Of a stretch of DNA of 64,000 nucleotides, positions 13,708 to 27,125 are shown one piece after another. The notes beneath the pieces were generated by a model that saw only the letters and a list, made by a program, of their open reading frames with translations, searched no databases and was not told the DNA's origin. The stretch covers positions 6,110,938 through 6,174,937 of the forward strand of contig WARS01000048.1 in the NCBI GenBank assembly GCA_008933995.1. Direction: 5' to 3'. Each line of letters starts with the position of its first letter. Position 1 is the first letter of the stretch. Source of the stretch: Datnioides undecimradiatus. Lineage: Eukaryota > Chordata > Actinopteri > Lobotiformes > Datnioididae. Position numbers and translations under genes: made by a program.

Positions 13708-14544
13708 ATAGATATATATATATAGATAGATATAGATATAGATATGAAACTGGAGGAGTGAGTGAGTTTAAGTTAGTGTGTCACTTAGTGCAGTGTGTAG
13801 CAGCGGTACATGGCATCACTCCCAGCTGAATTATTCAGCAGGATAAGACTGATTATGTTTCAGCTACTCCAGGTTCTCCTGATTTACTATCATGGCCTGC
13901 CTGTTAAATAATCTTAATGTCTTGACAATCTTAATCTTAATCTTAATGTCTTGACAATGTATTAATGTAACTGTTCTGTTCTGGTCAATATCACAGAAAC
14001 ACAAGTCTGGATGGTTCTCAGCTGGAGATGTACACTACACCCACCTACAACCATGCAAAATGTTAAATTGTATATTGAGGGAGAGATGGGATGATAATGA
14101 AAGGCCTTGTGGACCTCGTCTCACTGCGAAGAAATTAACTGACAGAAAGTTAAACACAAATTTGTTCTTGAGCTGTTGTCTTACAGCAAATGCAAGATAT
14201 AAAATTAAATATTTTATCTACTACAAAAGACAATCACAGAGCCTTGCAATTGGATGTTGAAGTACAGACCTGGAAATATGTTGGCGCGAAGACAGTGGCC
14301 CAAGCTGTGGTAGCTGTGGGGAAACGAAAAGGCTGATCCAGGATCAGCATAGTGTGGCAGTAGCAGGGGCTGTACCTGGGGCTTTCTTACGGCCCTCACC
14401 TATGGTACAACATGTTCAGAGGAAATCAGCATCAACATTAGTGACACTTTGTCGACATTCAGCTGCACGAAAAAAAAGAGAGAGAAAAAAACAACAAGGG
14501 TTTCTCACCTGGGTTTTTGCTCGTTCTGGGTCTTTTTGGCCCAT
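13145..14544 (-). CDS. Small four-exon gene, possibly ciliary cimip4/tex33-like
   Basis: Four short open exons with GT-AG sites join in phase: 14509-14544, 14270-14375, 13349-13459 and 13145-13227. They give 111 aa from the ATG at 14544; this exon has its own acceptor, so more N-terminal sequence may lie upstream. The product has no signal peptide or membrane segment. It contains HSYHSLGHCLRANIFPG, a W-rich middle with HPLTAWPADPHLWYGHRT, and a basic C-terminus with ERNIMNQKLNKKLTEI. Phase agreement at all three junctions, crossing tiny exons, makes it a credible gene. I do not firmly recognise the family. Human TEX33/CIMIP4, a sperm axoneme inner protein, lies beside TST/MPST near IL2RB, so synteny suggests it. 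An alternative acceptor at 14370-14372 would shorten the second exon by two codons. Confidence 0.55.
13611..13745. repeat. Compound microsatellite (TATC, TA, GA, GATA)
   Basis: Successive short runs of TATC, TA, GA and ATAG/GATA lie in an intron of the small gene. Confidence 0.9.
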
Positions 14545-17500
14545 TGAGGACACACTGAAATAATAAACCCGCGCGCGCGAAGAGGGTGAGTCAAAACAAG
14601 GTGTTAGATTTCTCCAAGAATGTCGCAAGAAACCTGAGCGCATTACATCAGGTTTCACCTATGGACAGGACAGGAAGCACAAAAAGAAAAAAAATGCAAC
14701 ACTTAAAAATAAATGATTTGCTTTGTGTGGCAAAAACTGTGCACGCGTACACGTTTTATTATTTTGTTGTTCTTGTAGAATATTATTGCTCTGATGTCAT
14801 TGGCTACTTTGGGTCATAATAATACCCCTTTGTTGTCACCAGTGAAATATTTGGAGGGAGAATGGTTTGACAGCGGATGTACAGGCTGATCTCTCACTCT
14901 AAAAAGCACATTTTAAAGTCGCCGATCACTTTGCGAATGCACACTTTCTACATCACAGGACAGATATCTAAGGTCAGTTTAAATATATTTTTACATGGAT
15001 GGATGTTATGTTAAAACATGTGCTGATTAAGTATTGATTAAAACACTAAATGATTTAAATAACAATGATCATCCACGTGTCAAATGTGACACTATGAAAG
15101 AGGTCACTTGGTGATAAACCTACAATGAACCAGTGCTGTGTCCCCTTATATCGGCTATAAGACTAGCTATATGCCCAATGACAGGCGGGGCTTTAGTTTT
15201 AATCATAATTTTAATAAGTTTTGAAGCTTCATGTGTGCAGAGCCACTGTCGAATAGTGATTTGTAGGACTATAAATCTTTTTAATTAAAAAAAACAAACA
15301 TAGGAATGAGCGTTGGTAATTACATGTATGAAATGGGACATTAATGCTATTCCAATGTGTGCGTGTATGTGTTCATATACTAACATACCACCCAGCATCA
15401 GTCAGTGTCCTACTTGTGTCACCACAGTCAAAGTCAGGAAGAAAGAATTAACAGCTGAATCTGACGCACCCATCGTCTTCACGCAGCTTAGCAGTGAGTT
15501 TCAGGTTATCGTTTAGCTGTCTGGTTTTTGAATTTATAGTTTTCAGAGAAATTCAGCTGATGGAGTGAATAAAAAGCTGAAATCGTTCGCGGTGTGTCCT
15601 CTGGTTAGTGCAGAATATTTAATATATGTTATTAAAAACTTGGCAGAACCATGGTCAACTTCAGGGGTGAAATTTCGGAAGTACTGCTGCATCAAATACC
15701 AAATATTACATAGAAATAAAAAATCAACTCACCACTCAATAAGAAACCTGGGCTTATTCACACAGGACTGGTTGTGTCACTGTGGTTGTGTTGGAATAAA
15801 ATTCCCAGAAAACAAACATTTATTTGGTTCTTCTATTGAACTTTATTTCACAATTGTATGCCATTTATTGTGTTCTTCTTTATAATACCACACACAAATG
15901 TCAACTGGCTAAAACAATATAAAACATAACTTCCACAATATTTCATTATTTATATTATGTACATGCACTCATTTATTTCAGAGGCAAAAAAAAAAGAAAA
16001 AAAAAGAAAATCGGCCTACGCTTTCTCTCAAGTGCACTTTCTGTCTTCCTCCTTGCTGGTTGAGAGGCCATTCCAATGAGGATCCTTCAGCTTCTGTTTG
16101 TCACATCACCTTCATGATTTAACAGCTTTGATTTTTATTTTTACAAGTTTTCTTTCATTTTGCTAGCATTGTGGGATAAAATGATTATTAATGGTATGCT
16201 AATTCTAACAGACCGTGAGCCGAAACAAACATTCAGCAACAGCTTTTGTTACTTTTGCAAGAAAGCCTTCTCTTACACTGTGGTGTATTTGGGAAGCTGG
16301 CGACATTCTGGTGTTCAGTGTGTTCAATGAGGCTCATCACTGTCACTGACAAACACCTTCACTCCCAGTCGGATTCACAAAAAAGAATCAAAAACCCAGA
16401 TCATCTGAACTCCACTGCAATAAAGGATGATTTTAATTCACTGGAGGAAGCAAAGCTCTTATCAGCTCTTACCTGTAACTCCTCCTGTCTCTGAGGCAGC
16501 CAGAGCGTCACCTCCTACCAATAAAACTGCTACGGCTTAGCTACCAACCAACAGAAGTCCTGGGATTGTCTTTTAACTGAATTTTGTTGACTGTATTTTT
16601 TGTGAATTCAGATATGGATATGGGATAGGAACAAAGCAAGGGATCAGGAGCACAATGACCGGACTGACTTTCATTGTGCATCTAACAGCTTTGTCAGTAG
16701 GGGCACTTTTCATTCCCATATTCATTAAACACTATCTACTACCACGGAGTCCCCGATGTTTTTTGCCACTAACTGCCAAACGTTTATGAGCCAAATTGGC
16801 TGATACGCTGCCATGATGACCCTTTTCTAGTTTTGAGCAGCAGCTGGTATAATTATGTTATAGGCTAGAGATAACTTGCTGTTTGTGTATTGGAGGAATC
16901 CACAACAACAAGTTAACAGCGTGAGTCTATGGTCAGACAGTTTGCAATTACATACTGCATTACTGTCATTTGCTGTTCTGTGTCTGTCTCACACACTTTG
17001 AATTAGTCCATGCGGACATGTTTTATGTTAGTTAGCATGTGCCAATAACATAAACTCAGTTTGCATCACTGATTTTTCCAAACGGCAACTCGGAGGCATT
17101 AATCGATACCCTCGATCACATATTTATACTGAATATGAGCCAATTTTTAGTGCTGGCCAATCATTTGCAGCGTCCCTATCTACAATGCTTGTGGGGGCTT
17201 TGTGGGTTTGATAAAAACAAAAAAAAGGTTAAGAATCAGCGAAACCTCCTCATCTGCTCCAAGTGGCAGAACACTACACAGAGAGTGGTTTGGAAGTGAT
17301 GTCTTACCTCTACAGCTCTGTCGATACATTAGTGTGACTTACAGTATTAATGGAGGCGTGAGTGAGCTTAGCAGCACTCACGACAAAACTGGAGATATGG
17401 ATTATACAAGGGTTACAAATAGCAAAGGTCATGTTGACAGACAGAGTTCTAGGATCATCGGCTATGCATTCAAAATGCATAAATATTTCTTGAAGACAGG

Positions 17501-17704
17501 TAAAATTATGATCTTTTTGAACTTTTGTTGTTTGGAAAAGAAAAAAGAAAAAAAACAGGCTCACTCTTCACCTGTGTAGTAGTATAATAATACTCAAAAC
17601 TGGATTCTTATTGGAGTGGTCCTTCAGGTGCTGCCTGCCTCCTGTTTGTAACCTCCATCAGTTCCAGGCTGCTCAGAAGCGGAGTGGGGGCAGCTCTCCT
17701 CTCT
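14545..17704. other. Intergenic region, no gene seen
   Basis: AT-rich sequence with short chance open frames and no splice-supported exon. The part next to 17704 probably includes the 3' UTR of ube2i. Further 5' exons of the small gene could hide here, but I cannot support any. Confidence 0.45.
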
Positions 17705-19723
<2,019 letters not shown>

Positions 19724-19984
19724 TCATCAACGCCTCCCTGTGGAAAACATACCCCCAAAACAGATTAATCATTCAATCCAAACTGCCCAAAGTTTGATAG
19801 TTGTTTCCTCAGTAGATTACAGTGGATATATTTCTTTAGGGACATAACACCGACATTGATTCACGTTGATTATTTATGCGACCGGTTGAAATTACCAGCT
19901 TAATTTAGCTACAACAATCTCCTAAAACAGGAAAGTCTGCCACAGTAACGAACGACACAATGGCAGCTTTTCTTCTGGACTTAC

Positions 19985-20400
19985 CCGTGAGTTTATTCGG
20001 CTAACTGTCAGAAATACGTGGATTTGAAGCCTAACGTTAGCTTGACTGCTGCGCTAACGCTAACGTTTACTGCTGTGTTGACGGCGACCGAAGAAAAACA
20101 CACCCTTCGACGCTCAAAACTAAAACTACTGGGTCAGTTAAGACCTTCGTGACAGAAACAAACAAACTGCGTTTTTATCAGCATTCCCCACACACCCGAA
20201 CCGACATATATTATTGTTATTTTTTACAATTTACCACAGTTGTGTAAAACAATGTGACTCGTAACACCGTTTCGACAGCTAGCTTGTCGCAAGAAAGGAC
20301 CCCAATTTGTTTATTTCGCAAGGACCTTCAGGCAGTTTACGGGACAACCGAGTGACATACGTCCGAGGTGGGCGGCCATCTTTGTTGTGGCATTGATTGC
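19985..20400 (-). promoter_or_regulatory. Probable ube2i promoter and non-coding first exon
   Basis: A CACGG|gtaagt donor on the minus strand at 19983-19985 suits a 5' UTR exon. It feeds the acceptor at 19738-19740 before the coding start. The region has more CpG than its surroundings. The transcription start is not determined. Confidence 0.45.
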
Positions 20401-22368
20401 GGGTAGTTCACAGCTTCGCATGATTCGTTCATTTTGAGTCATGTTTCCTAAATGCATCACTTTTCACTCTAATTTTTTTGTCTATTTTCCCACATCAACC
20501 GATCTGGTATTTGTAATATCTGGGTTTTATACATGTATCTGCACTATTGTTAAAGGCTACTGAAGCAGATCAGACTCCATTGATTACATTTTCAGATTAA
20601 CAAGATAATATTTGATTGACTCCCCAGAGGAAAAATTCAGAAAAAGGCTAAGTTTAAGTGAAGTTTTGTGTCAAAGTCGTGAAAAATGCAGCCTTGTCTT
20701 TTTCAGCAGCTTTGAGTTTATTAATAATATCTTAACAAACACACAATGGTGTGTATGTAATGGGTACAATGCTGACCTAGAGTTGTGTGTTGCAAACACT
20801 TTGCTTACATGTATCATCAGACCATCTAAGATCATTAGCACCTTCAAAATGAAATGTTTCTGCTTTGCTAACTTTGATCTGTTCATAAATGTATAGAATA
20901 GGATGATTTGCACTGCAAAATGTTGTTTATTGCTTACATGGTCAGTATTGACAGTTTATCACATTATGCATACATGAACATGCCAGTTGTTGAGGGTCAG
21001 AAGCTGAATAGATATTCAGTGACAAAATAGGAGATTCATTTCAGTAATACGTTCCCCCTGCACATTCAGTAGCAAATCCCACAGCTCGATAGGAGTTGTT
21101 CAAACTGAGTTGATCGTCCTCTTCTGCCCACCAGTAATGCTCTTTTGTTCTGGTCTGTCGTTTGGGTTTTTTTGTTTTGTTTTAACCTCAGTTGAACATA
21201 GCAACAGCTGACATCACAAACAAAGATCGAGATTACTCGCTACGTGTAACAGATAAAAGTGAAAAACTGCTTGCAACAAAATATGATGATGCATATGAGA
21301 ATATGTGCACTGCATCCACCGCAATGATCCAAGCCAGACTCCAAATGGGACTAAATTCTTTTCCATATTAATACTTATTTCTGTTCACATACTGAGCTAT
21401 TATTGTACAGCGTCAAGCATAAAGTTTGTTTTAATCAGCGGGCATCTTGCCAGACACCTCAAATCGAGCACAGGAACCGGACTGAACTGGTTTTGATTTC
21501 CTCTGCGTCAGCATCCCCAATTTTTTTTTTCATTATCCGTGTTGCATCTCAGCAAAAGCAGCGCCCTGTAGAGGGCCAATTATCTGTTTCACTTTTCCCC
21601 ACTGACTTAGATTTTCTTCTTTAGTATGTAACTTTGCGACACATAGAAATGCTATGTCATGAAAACATTACAGTTGAATAAAAATCTGCATAAAACTGGA
21701 AAAAAAACAATCTCTTTTCCTGTAATCCCAGTTATTGAGGTTGATCGATATTTCTTCTGGCTACTGTATTTTTGCCCTTCTGTCCCCATGACCTCCTAAC
21801 AAAGCTAAATATTTACACTCCTGGTTACTGAATAAAGAACTTTTTCCTCCACATCATGAGGGAAAGATGTGACACCCTACCCATGTGCAGCGTAAGCAGA
21901 AAACACAGTCTCAGTTTATTTTAACATTTGTAAAAGCATTCCATACTATATCCACATGACCTCCTCCGATCAAGAAAGTGCAGTTCTGCTGAGAATCAAA
22001 CATCCCCGGTCTTGTAATGCTGAACCTTGTTGGAATTAAGTCCCATCATTGTCCTGCTTTTAACTCAGTGAGACACAATACTGTTGTCTGCAAACAATCA
22101 CAACCTATCCTGCTCTTTCAGGTAAACTTTTCCATAATATAACTTGTAATTATTGTAATAGTTATTAGAGCTATTTTATTAAAGGTCTCCGCTGAAGCTT
22201 GCAACAGTTTCTTTAGTGATTGGGTTTCTTAACAAGCTTACTGTGCACTGCCACAGTATCTCCTCAATAATAAAAAGTACACTATAAGCTGTGATCTTAA
22301 TCTATCACCTTCTTTTCCTTGTAAAAGCCTTACACACCTTTGCTTGTAGAAATGTAGTCTTTCCTTAT
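20401..22368. other. Intergenic region between ube2i and mpst
   Basis: No supported exon on either strand. The lower-strand AATAAA at 22175-22180 could end the mpst mRNA, about 190 bases past its stop. The rest is AT-rich and unremarkable. Confidence 0.5.
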
Positions 22369-23509
22369 TCACACCTTCTTTCCCTCTCCCTCTGAGATGA
22401 TGAGATCTGAAGGTGCCCTTTTAAACCACTCAGACCGGGCCATCTTAACCTTTACCCCGGGTGCCGAACAGTGAGCAGCCAGGGCGACATGACAAGCTGT
22501 GACACCAGACCCACAGGCAGCCCAGAGTGGTCGCTGCAGGTCCACCCCTGCCTCTCTGAACAGTCTGGACAGGTCCTCAGTTCCCAACTCCTTTCCAGAG
22601 GCATCCATGAAAGAAGTAAATGGCATGTTGATGGCACCAGGGAAATGGCCGGGCAGCGTATCTGTTAAAGAGTAAGAATCAGTTTTGAGAACAGTGTGGC
22701 AAATGAACAGTGTGCTTTAAAGCTGTCCTGTGGTACTTTTACCAACAAATAAACGTCTATTACGTTTCAGCCCAGTGTACAGAGTCTTAAAATTTGGCGC
22801 CTGGTAACATGCTCACTCTTTTGCAGTAGTACAAATGCATGCCAGATAGCGATCATTGTTTCACCAGAACTGAAGGGCAAGAGGGCAAGAAAAACAATCG
22901 CATTGTTTAAAAGTCCTTCTTACCATCTCTGAACGGCTCAGTGCCTCTGAACCTTCCTGCTGACCTGGCATCCACAGTTTGGACCTGCTTGGTCCTGACG
23001 TTCTCCAGCATGTCTTCATAGCTCTTCACCCACGATTCATTCACAGTCGCTTTAAACTCTCTGAACTCCGGCTGGGTGTACTCAGATGTCAGCGGATAAC
23101 CGTTAAGCAGCCAGTTCTTCATACCACCGTCCAGCACCGATACCGTGCTGTGTCCGAACAGCCGGAACATCCACCACACGCGGGGCGCGCTGAAAGACCC
23201 GAAGTCGCTGGTGTCGTACACAACTACGTGCGTGTCGTTCCCAATGCCTAGGTCTCCCACATACTGCGAGAAGTGGCTGGAAGTTGGCAGCATGTGATCC
23301 AGCACAGAGGTCTTGTCAGAGCACTCATCTATGTCAAAAAACGACGAACCCGGTATATGTTTCTGCAAAAATTCAGCTCTCGGGTTCCGTTTCGTCTTCG
23401 GTAAGTACCATGAACTGTCAAGAATACGAAGCTTTGGTCCGATCAGGTTGTTTTTGACAGCATCTGCAAGCCACTGACCCGACACCAGTGCCCGGCTCTG
23501 CGCCGCCAT
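22369..23509 (-). CDS. mpst: 3-mercaptopyruvate sulfurtransferase
   Basis: This two-rhodanese-domain enzyme moves sulfur from 3-mercaptopyruvate to an active-site Cys and on to thiols, in cytosol and mitochondria, as part of cysteine breakdown and H2S production. Two exons, 22924-23509 and 22369-22661, join in phase to give 292 aa (human 297). The N-terminal domain has ILDSSWYLP, FFDIDECSDKTS and VVYDTSDFGSFSAPRVWWMF. The C-terminal domain has the loop ACGSGVTAC with Cys245, which is the MPST type rather than the CRKGVTA of rhodanese. Oddly, the usual YDGSW.EW segment after the active site reads VKMARSEW. Compared with the sister copy, it looks as if three single bases were lost within about 20 bases (22430-22455), restoring the frame. 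The start is the only Met before the conserved fold. Confidence 0.9.
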
Positions 23510-24160
23510 GACGAGCAGAGACTGAGAAATACAAACTCCGAGCGCTAGAGGGAAATGTTCCTGACTGAGCTCCTGACAGGACAGTGTAGAAAGTTACACA
23601 TTTGAAGAACGCACGCCCCCGTTTTGAACTTTGCTCAAAAATGTGCAAATAAAGAAACATAGAGCCTTTCACTTTATTTTATTAAGTAGCCAGGGTGAAC
23701 ATCAAAAATGGACATTATTGAACAAACACATATCAAAAACTCATTGGAGCACATTGTGCGCTATTTGAGAGGTGCGTTTAGAAAACGGGACTTACAGTCC
23801 TCCAAGGCACATTTATAAAGTGCACATCCATTAAAGCACCAGCAGGCTGTGCCACCGAGATACATGTCTTCAAAGGTCCGTGAAGGGTACGCACCAGAAT
23901 AGCAGATTGATTTTCACATTCCACAACGTTTAGATGGCAGCAAATTATGTAATTGTTCTCATAGAGGGGCTATCTATATTCAAATAATGTAAATAATACA
24001 TTATTTACTGGATAACTAAAATACTGCAACAGTCTATTTTGTAGAGCCTGGTTTCTGGTTTCATTTATATATATGCATGTTTCTTGGTTCTCATATGTTC
24101 TTGGTTCTTATCTGAAGAATCATTCACAGTAAATGATTTGTTTAATGCTGATTTGTGAAT
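23510..24160. other. Spacer between tandem mpst copies
   Basis: It holds the mpst 5' flank and the 3' flank of the second copy. The compact spacing and identical orientation fit tandem duplication. No other gene is visible. Confidence 0.5.
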
Positions 24161-26146
24161 TCAACTATGCCTCCGTTTTCTGTAAAGCTTGCTTTTGGCC
24201 TCAGAGACAACATGCTCTGGTGGAGCCCTGGTGAACCACTCATACCAGGATCCGTCATACACAGAAGCCCCAGGGGCACCGCACAGATGGGCAGCCAGTA
24301 CCAGGTGGCAGGCAGTCACACCGGAGCCACACGATCCACACATTGGTTTATTCAGGTCCACCTGAGACTTTTCAAAGAATTTCTTCAGCTGCTCTGTGGA
24401 CAGCATCATGCCATCATTATCAAGAAAACTGAAGAAAGGCATGCATTTGGAGGCAGGAATGTGACCTGGCTGGACACCTGTGGGACAATGACAAAGCAGT
24501 TCAGCTCTTTGCAAGACCCTCTAGCATAGTAAAACAATGCTGCTAATTTTGCAGCACTTTACTTATTTCACGAGAGATTTCTCAAAGATATTTATATTTT
24601 TGTCTGCACTGTTCTCATGGATTTTAAATGGGTGGGTTCAGTTAGAAAAATGTCATGTCACAAACGTGCACCAATCAGGAATTAGAAACCTGTGAATCAG
24701 AAATTGATGATTGCTGTTTGAGGCTGTTTGCTTTTGTTGCCACCAGCCAACTCTGATGAATCCACATCTACGCAGTCCAGATGAAGCAGATTACCAGTTT
24801 TTTGTCTCAAAAAATAACAACTACGAATATATTTCAAAAATAAATATTGTTTGCTTACTATTACTGTGTAATGTCAAAGTAAACACAGGACATTCTGCTA
24901 GAGATCACTTTATGACCTCATGTCTTTCGATTTGGCCATTTAGTAACAGAAACCTTAAAAAAACTACCTTATCCATATTTTCAGGCACCTACTTTTGGCC
25001 CCCCACAAACCTGAAAACCAACAAATATGGTACAAAATTTAGTTTTACACTTTAATTTGGAAAAAGAATGTGCAACAACCCCAATTCCCCCATTTTTCAT
25101 CTCCTGAAGTTTTTATTTTATGCCCTCCCAGAAAGTGATTGATTTCTGATGGAATGCATATGCAGCATTTAAAACCAAGCAGCAAATGTTTTAAATTAAT
25201 CAGCCGCAATTTGGATATTCAATACAGTAATATCTGTATTAGTGCTAGTATTCTGTAATTACTGTACCTGACATTGATCAAAATGAATTAAACCCCCCCG
25301 TCCGTCACTCCAGTTTGATCAGTCATGCCAGGACAACATTTAAAGCCAACCCCATTAGTAAATATTGATATTGTTGCTTAATCCTGAATTTCAGGATTAA
25401 GTTCTGTCTCTGTAAAGCAGCCATGATTTGTCTTTTCTAACTGCCCCATTCAGCCTTGTAAATTCCATAACAAATTAAGGACTTACTATATGGTTACATA
25501 GCAAACTCTGAACATAAATTCACGAAAGTGCAAATATTAAATCTAAAAGGAGACGTACCCTCCCTTGGTTCTGGTTCTTTTCCATAGAACCTCCCATAAG
25601 GCCTCACATCAACCACTTGGAACTCCTGAGTTGCTATGTTTTTTCTAATGTCCTCAAATGACTTTGCCCAGGAGGGATGGTTCTTAGTGGCAGTGAAGTG
25701 GGCTGGTTCAGGCCTAGTGTATGTCCCTGTGACTGGATGGCCCTCTCAGCCAGTTTCTAAAACCACCGTTCCTTTTCCGATATGAGAATTGACCAAAAAT
25801 AAACATCCACCACACCCTGGTGCACATAAACGTACCAAAATCACTAGCGTCGTAAACAACCACATGGCTGTCATTTCCAATACCTAGATTCCCAATGTAG
25901 TCGGCGAAAAACTCCTCAGTTGGGAGCATACGATCAGACTTTGAGGACCTCTCCGACCATTCGTCACTGTCAAAAAAACGAAGCTCCAGGGATGTGAGTT
26001 TTTGCAAATTCCTTCTTGCCGTCTCAATTCATCGCCGGTAGGTACCAGGACGTGTCCAGGATCCGCAAATGCGGTCCAACAAGATTGCGATTGACCATGT
26101 TTGCAAGCCATTTTGCAGAAACGAGCACTTGAGTTTGCATTCCCAT
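24161..26146 (-). pseudogene. Second mpst-like copy, frame disrupted
   Basis: A tandem paralogue of the neighbouring mpst with the same two-exon structure (about 25559-26146 and 24161-24477) and the same intron phase. It starts MGMQTQVLVSAKWLANMV and keeps LRILDTSWYLP, VVYDASDFGTF, RVWWMF and, in exon 2, CGSGVTACH and YDGSWYEWF. Exon 1 is broken. A TGA (26024-26026) replaces a sense codon after WYLPAMN. A T-run is one base too long at 25972-25978 (SFF|DSDEWSE). Small indels occur at about 25780-25815 and 25735-25745, before GHPVTGTYTRPEPAH. Exon 2 is intact and ends in a basic tail (KLYRKRRHS). The nonsense change argues for a pseudogene, but the homopolymer error could be technical. Confidence 0.75.
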
Positions 26147-27125
26147 GTCTACATTGGGGAGTGCAACTGTATGGGACGACTGAGCTCTTTATATCCGCTT
26201 GATAAACCACAAGTCGACCCATTACCACCTCCAACTGGGTGTAAATATGGATACTCATTATTGTGTCTGTGTATATGGAAAAATTTCATCATGCAACTAT
26301 AAATAACAGATACAAAACTGATCATAAGCTCATGTGCATGCTAGTTTCCACTGCAGAAATAAGGAATCTTTGGTGCTATATGATATACTTGCTAATGTTT
26401 TTCCTATAAATAATAAATAAATGCAATAAATAATAAATAAAATAAAAACCGTAAATAATAAATAAAAAATAAGTTATTATCCTACAATAAGTAAGCGTCT
26501 GCTATGACAAAAAGGCATCCATAAATTACAGTTTAAAGCATATGCTATCAAATTAATTGCAATTAAGTATTGCTGCAAATCAAATTTACTGCGTACAAAG
26601 TTACATATTTTCAGAGATACCTTGTTAAAATTGATTCCATGTGAAACCAACAATGGTTTGATTAAATTATTTTATTGATATACTTATAGTAAACAATGAA
26701 GAGTTTGCATCATTTCACAAACTGTAAAAAAAAGTACCCTTTTCAAACTCACAAAAATTATGTATGTGATTAATTATTTCTTTTGTCAAGACATACCAAA
26801 TATTCAGTTGTAAAAGTTAGTCAATGTAAAAGTTAGTAGTCAATGAACCTGTGATTGGTATTAGAATTATTTTTAAAACAACAACAACAAACAAAACAAC
26901 AAAGGAGTTTGTCTGTCTGCAGGACTCATGTTAACTATCGCAATCTTTAAAAATAGTAGAACACAATCTATAATTACTTTTAATATTTTCTTGTAGAAAT
27001 TACTTTACTCACCTCTGCTTATTCACTTTCAGTTTGTTCTGATCTGATATACATAAAAGCGGAACTTGTATAGATAACATTTTTAAGAAGTGACCAATGT
27101 GGATATCTTAACTAATAACAGTGGA
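26147..27125. other. AT-rich spacer
   Basis: Low-complexity AT-rich sequence (ATAA-type runs at about 26400-26470) between the second mpst copy and the 3' end of the fused-enzyme copy A. No exon seen. Confidence 0.6.
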
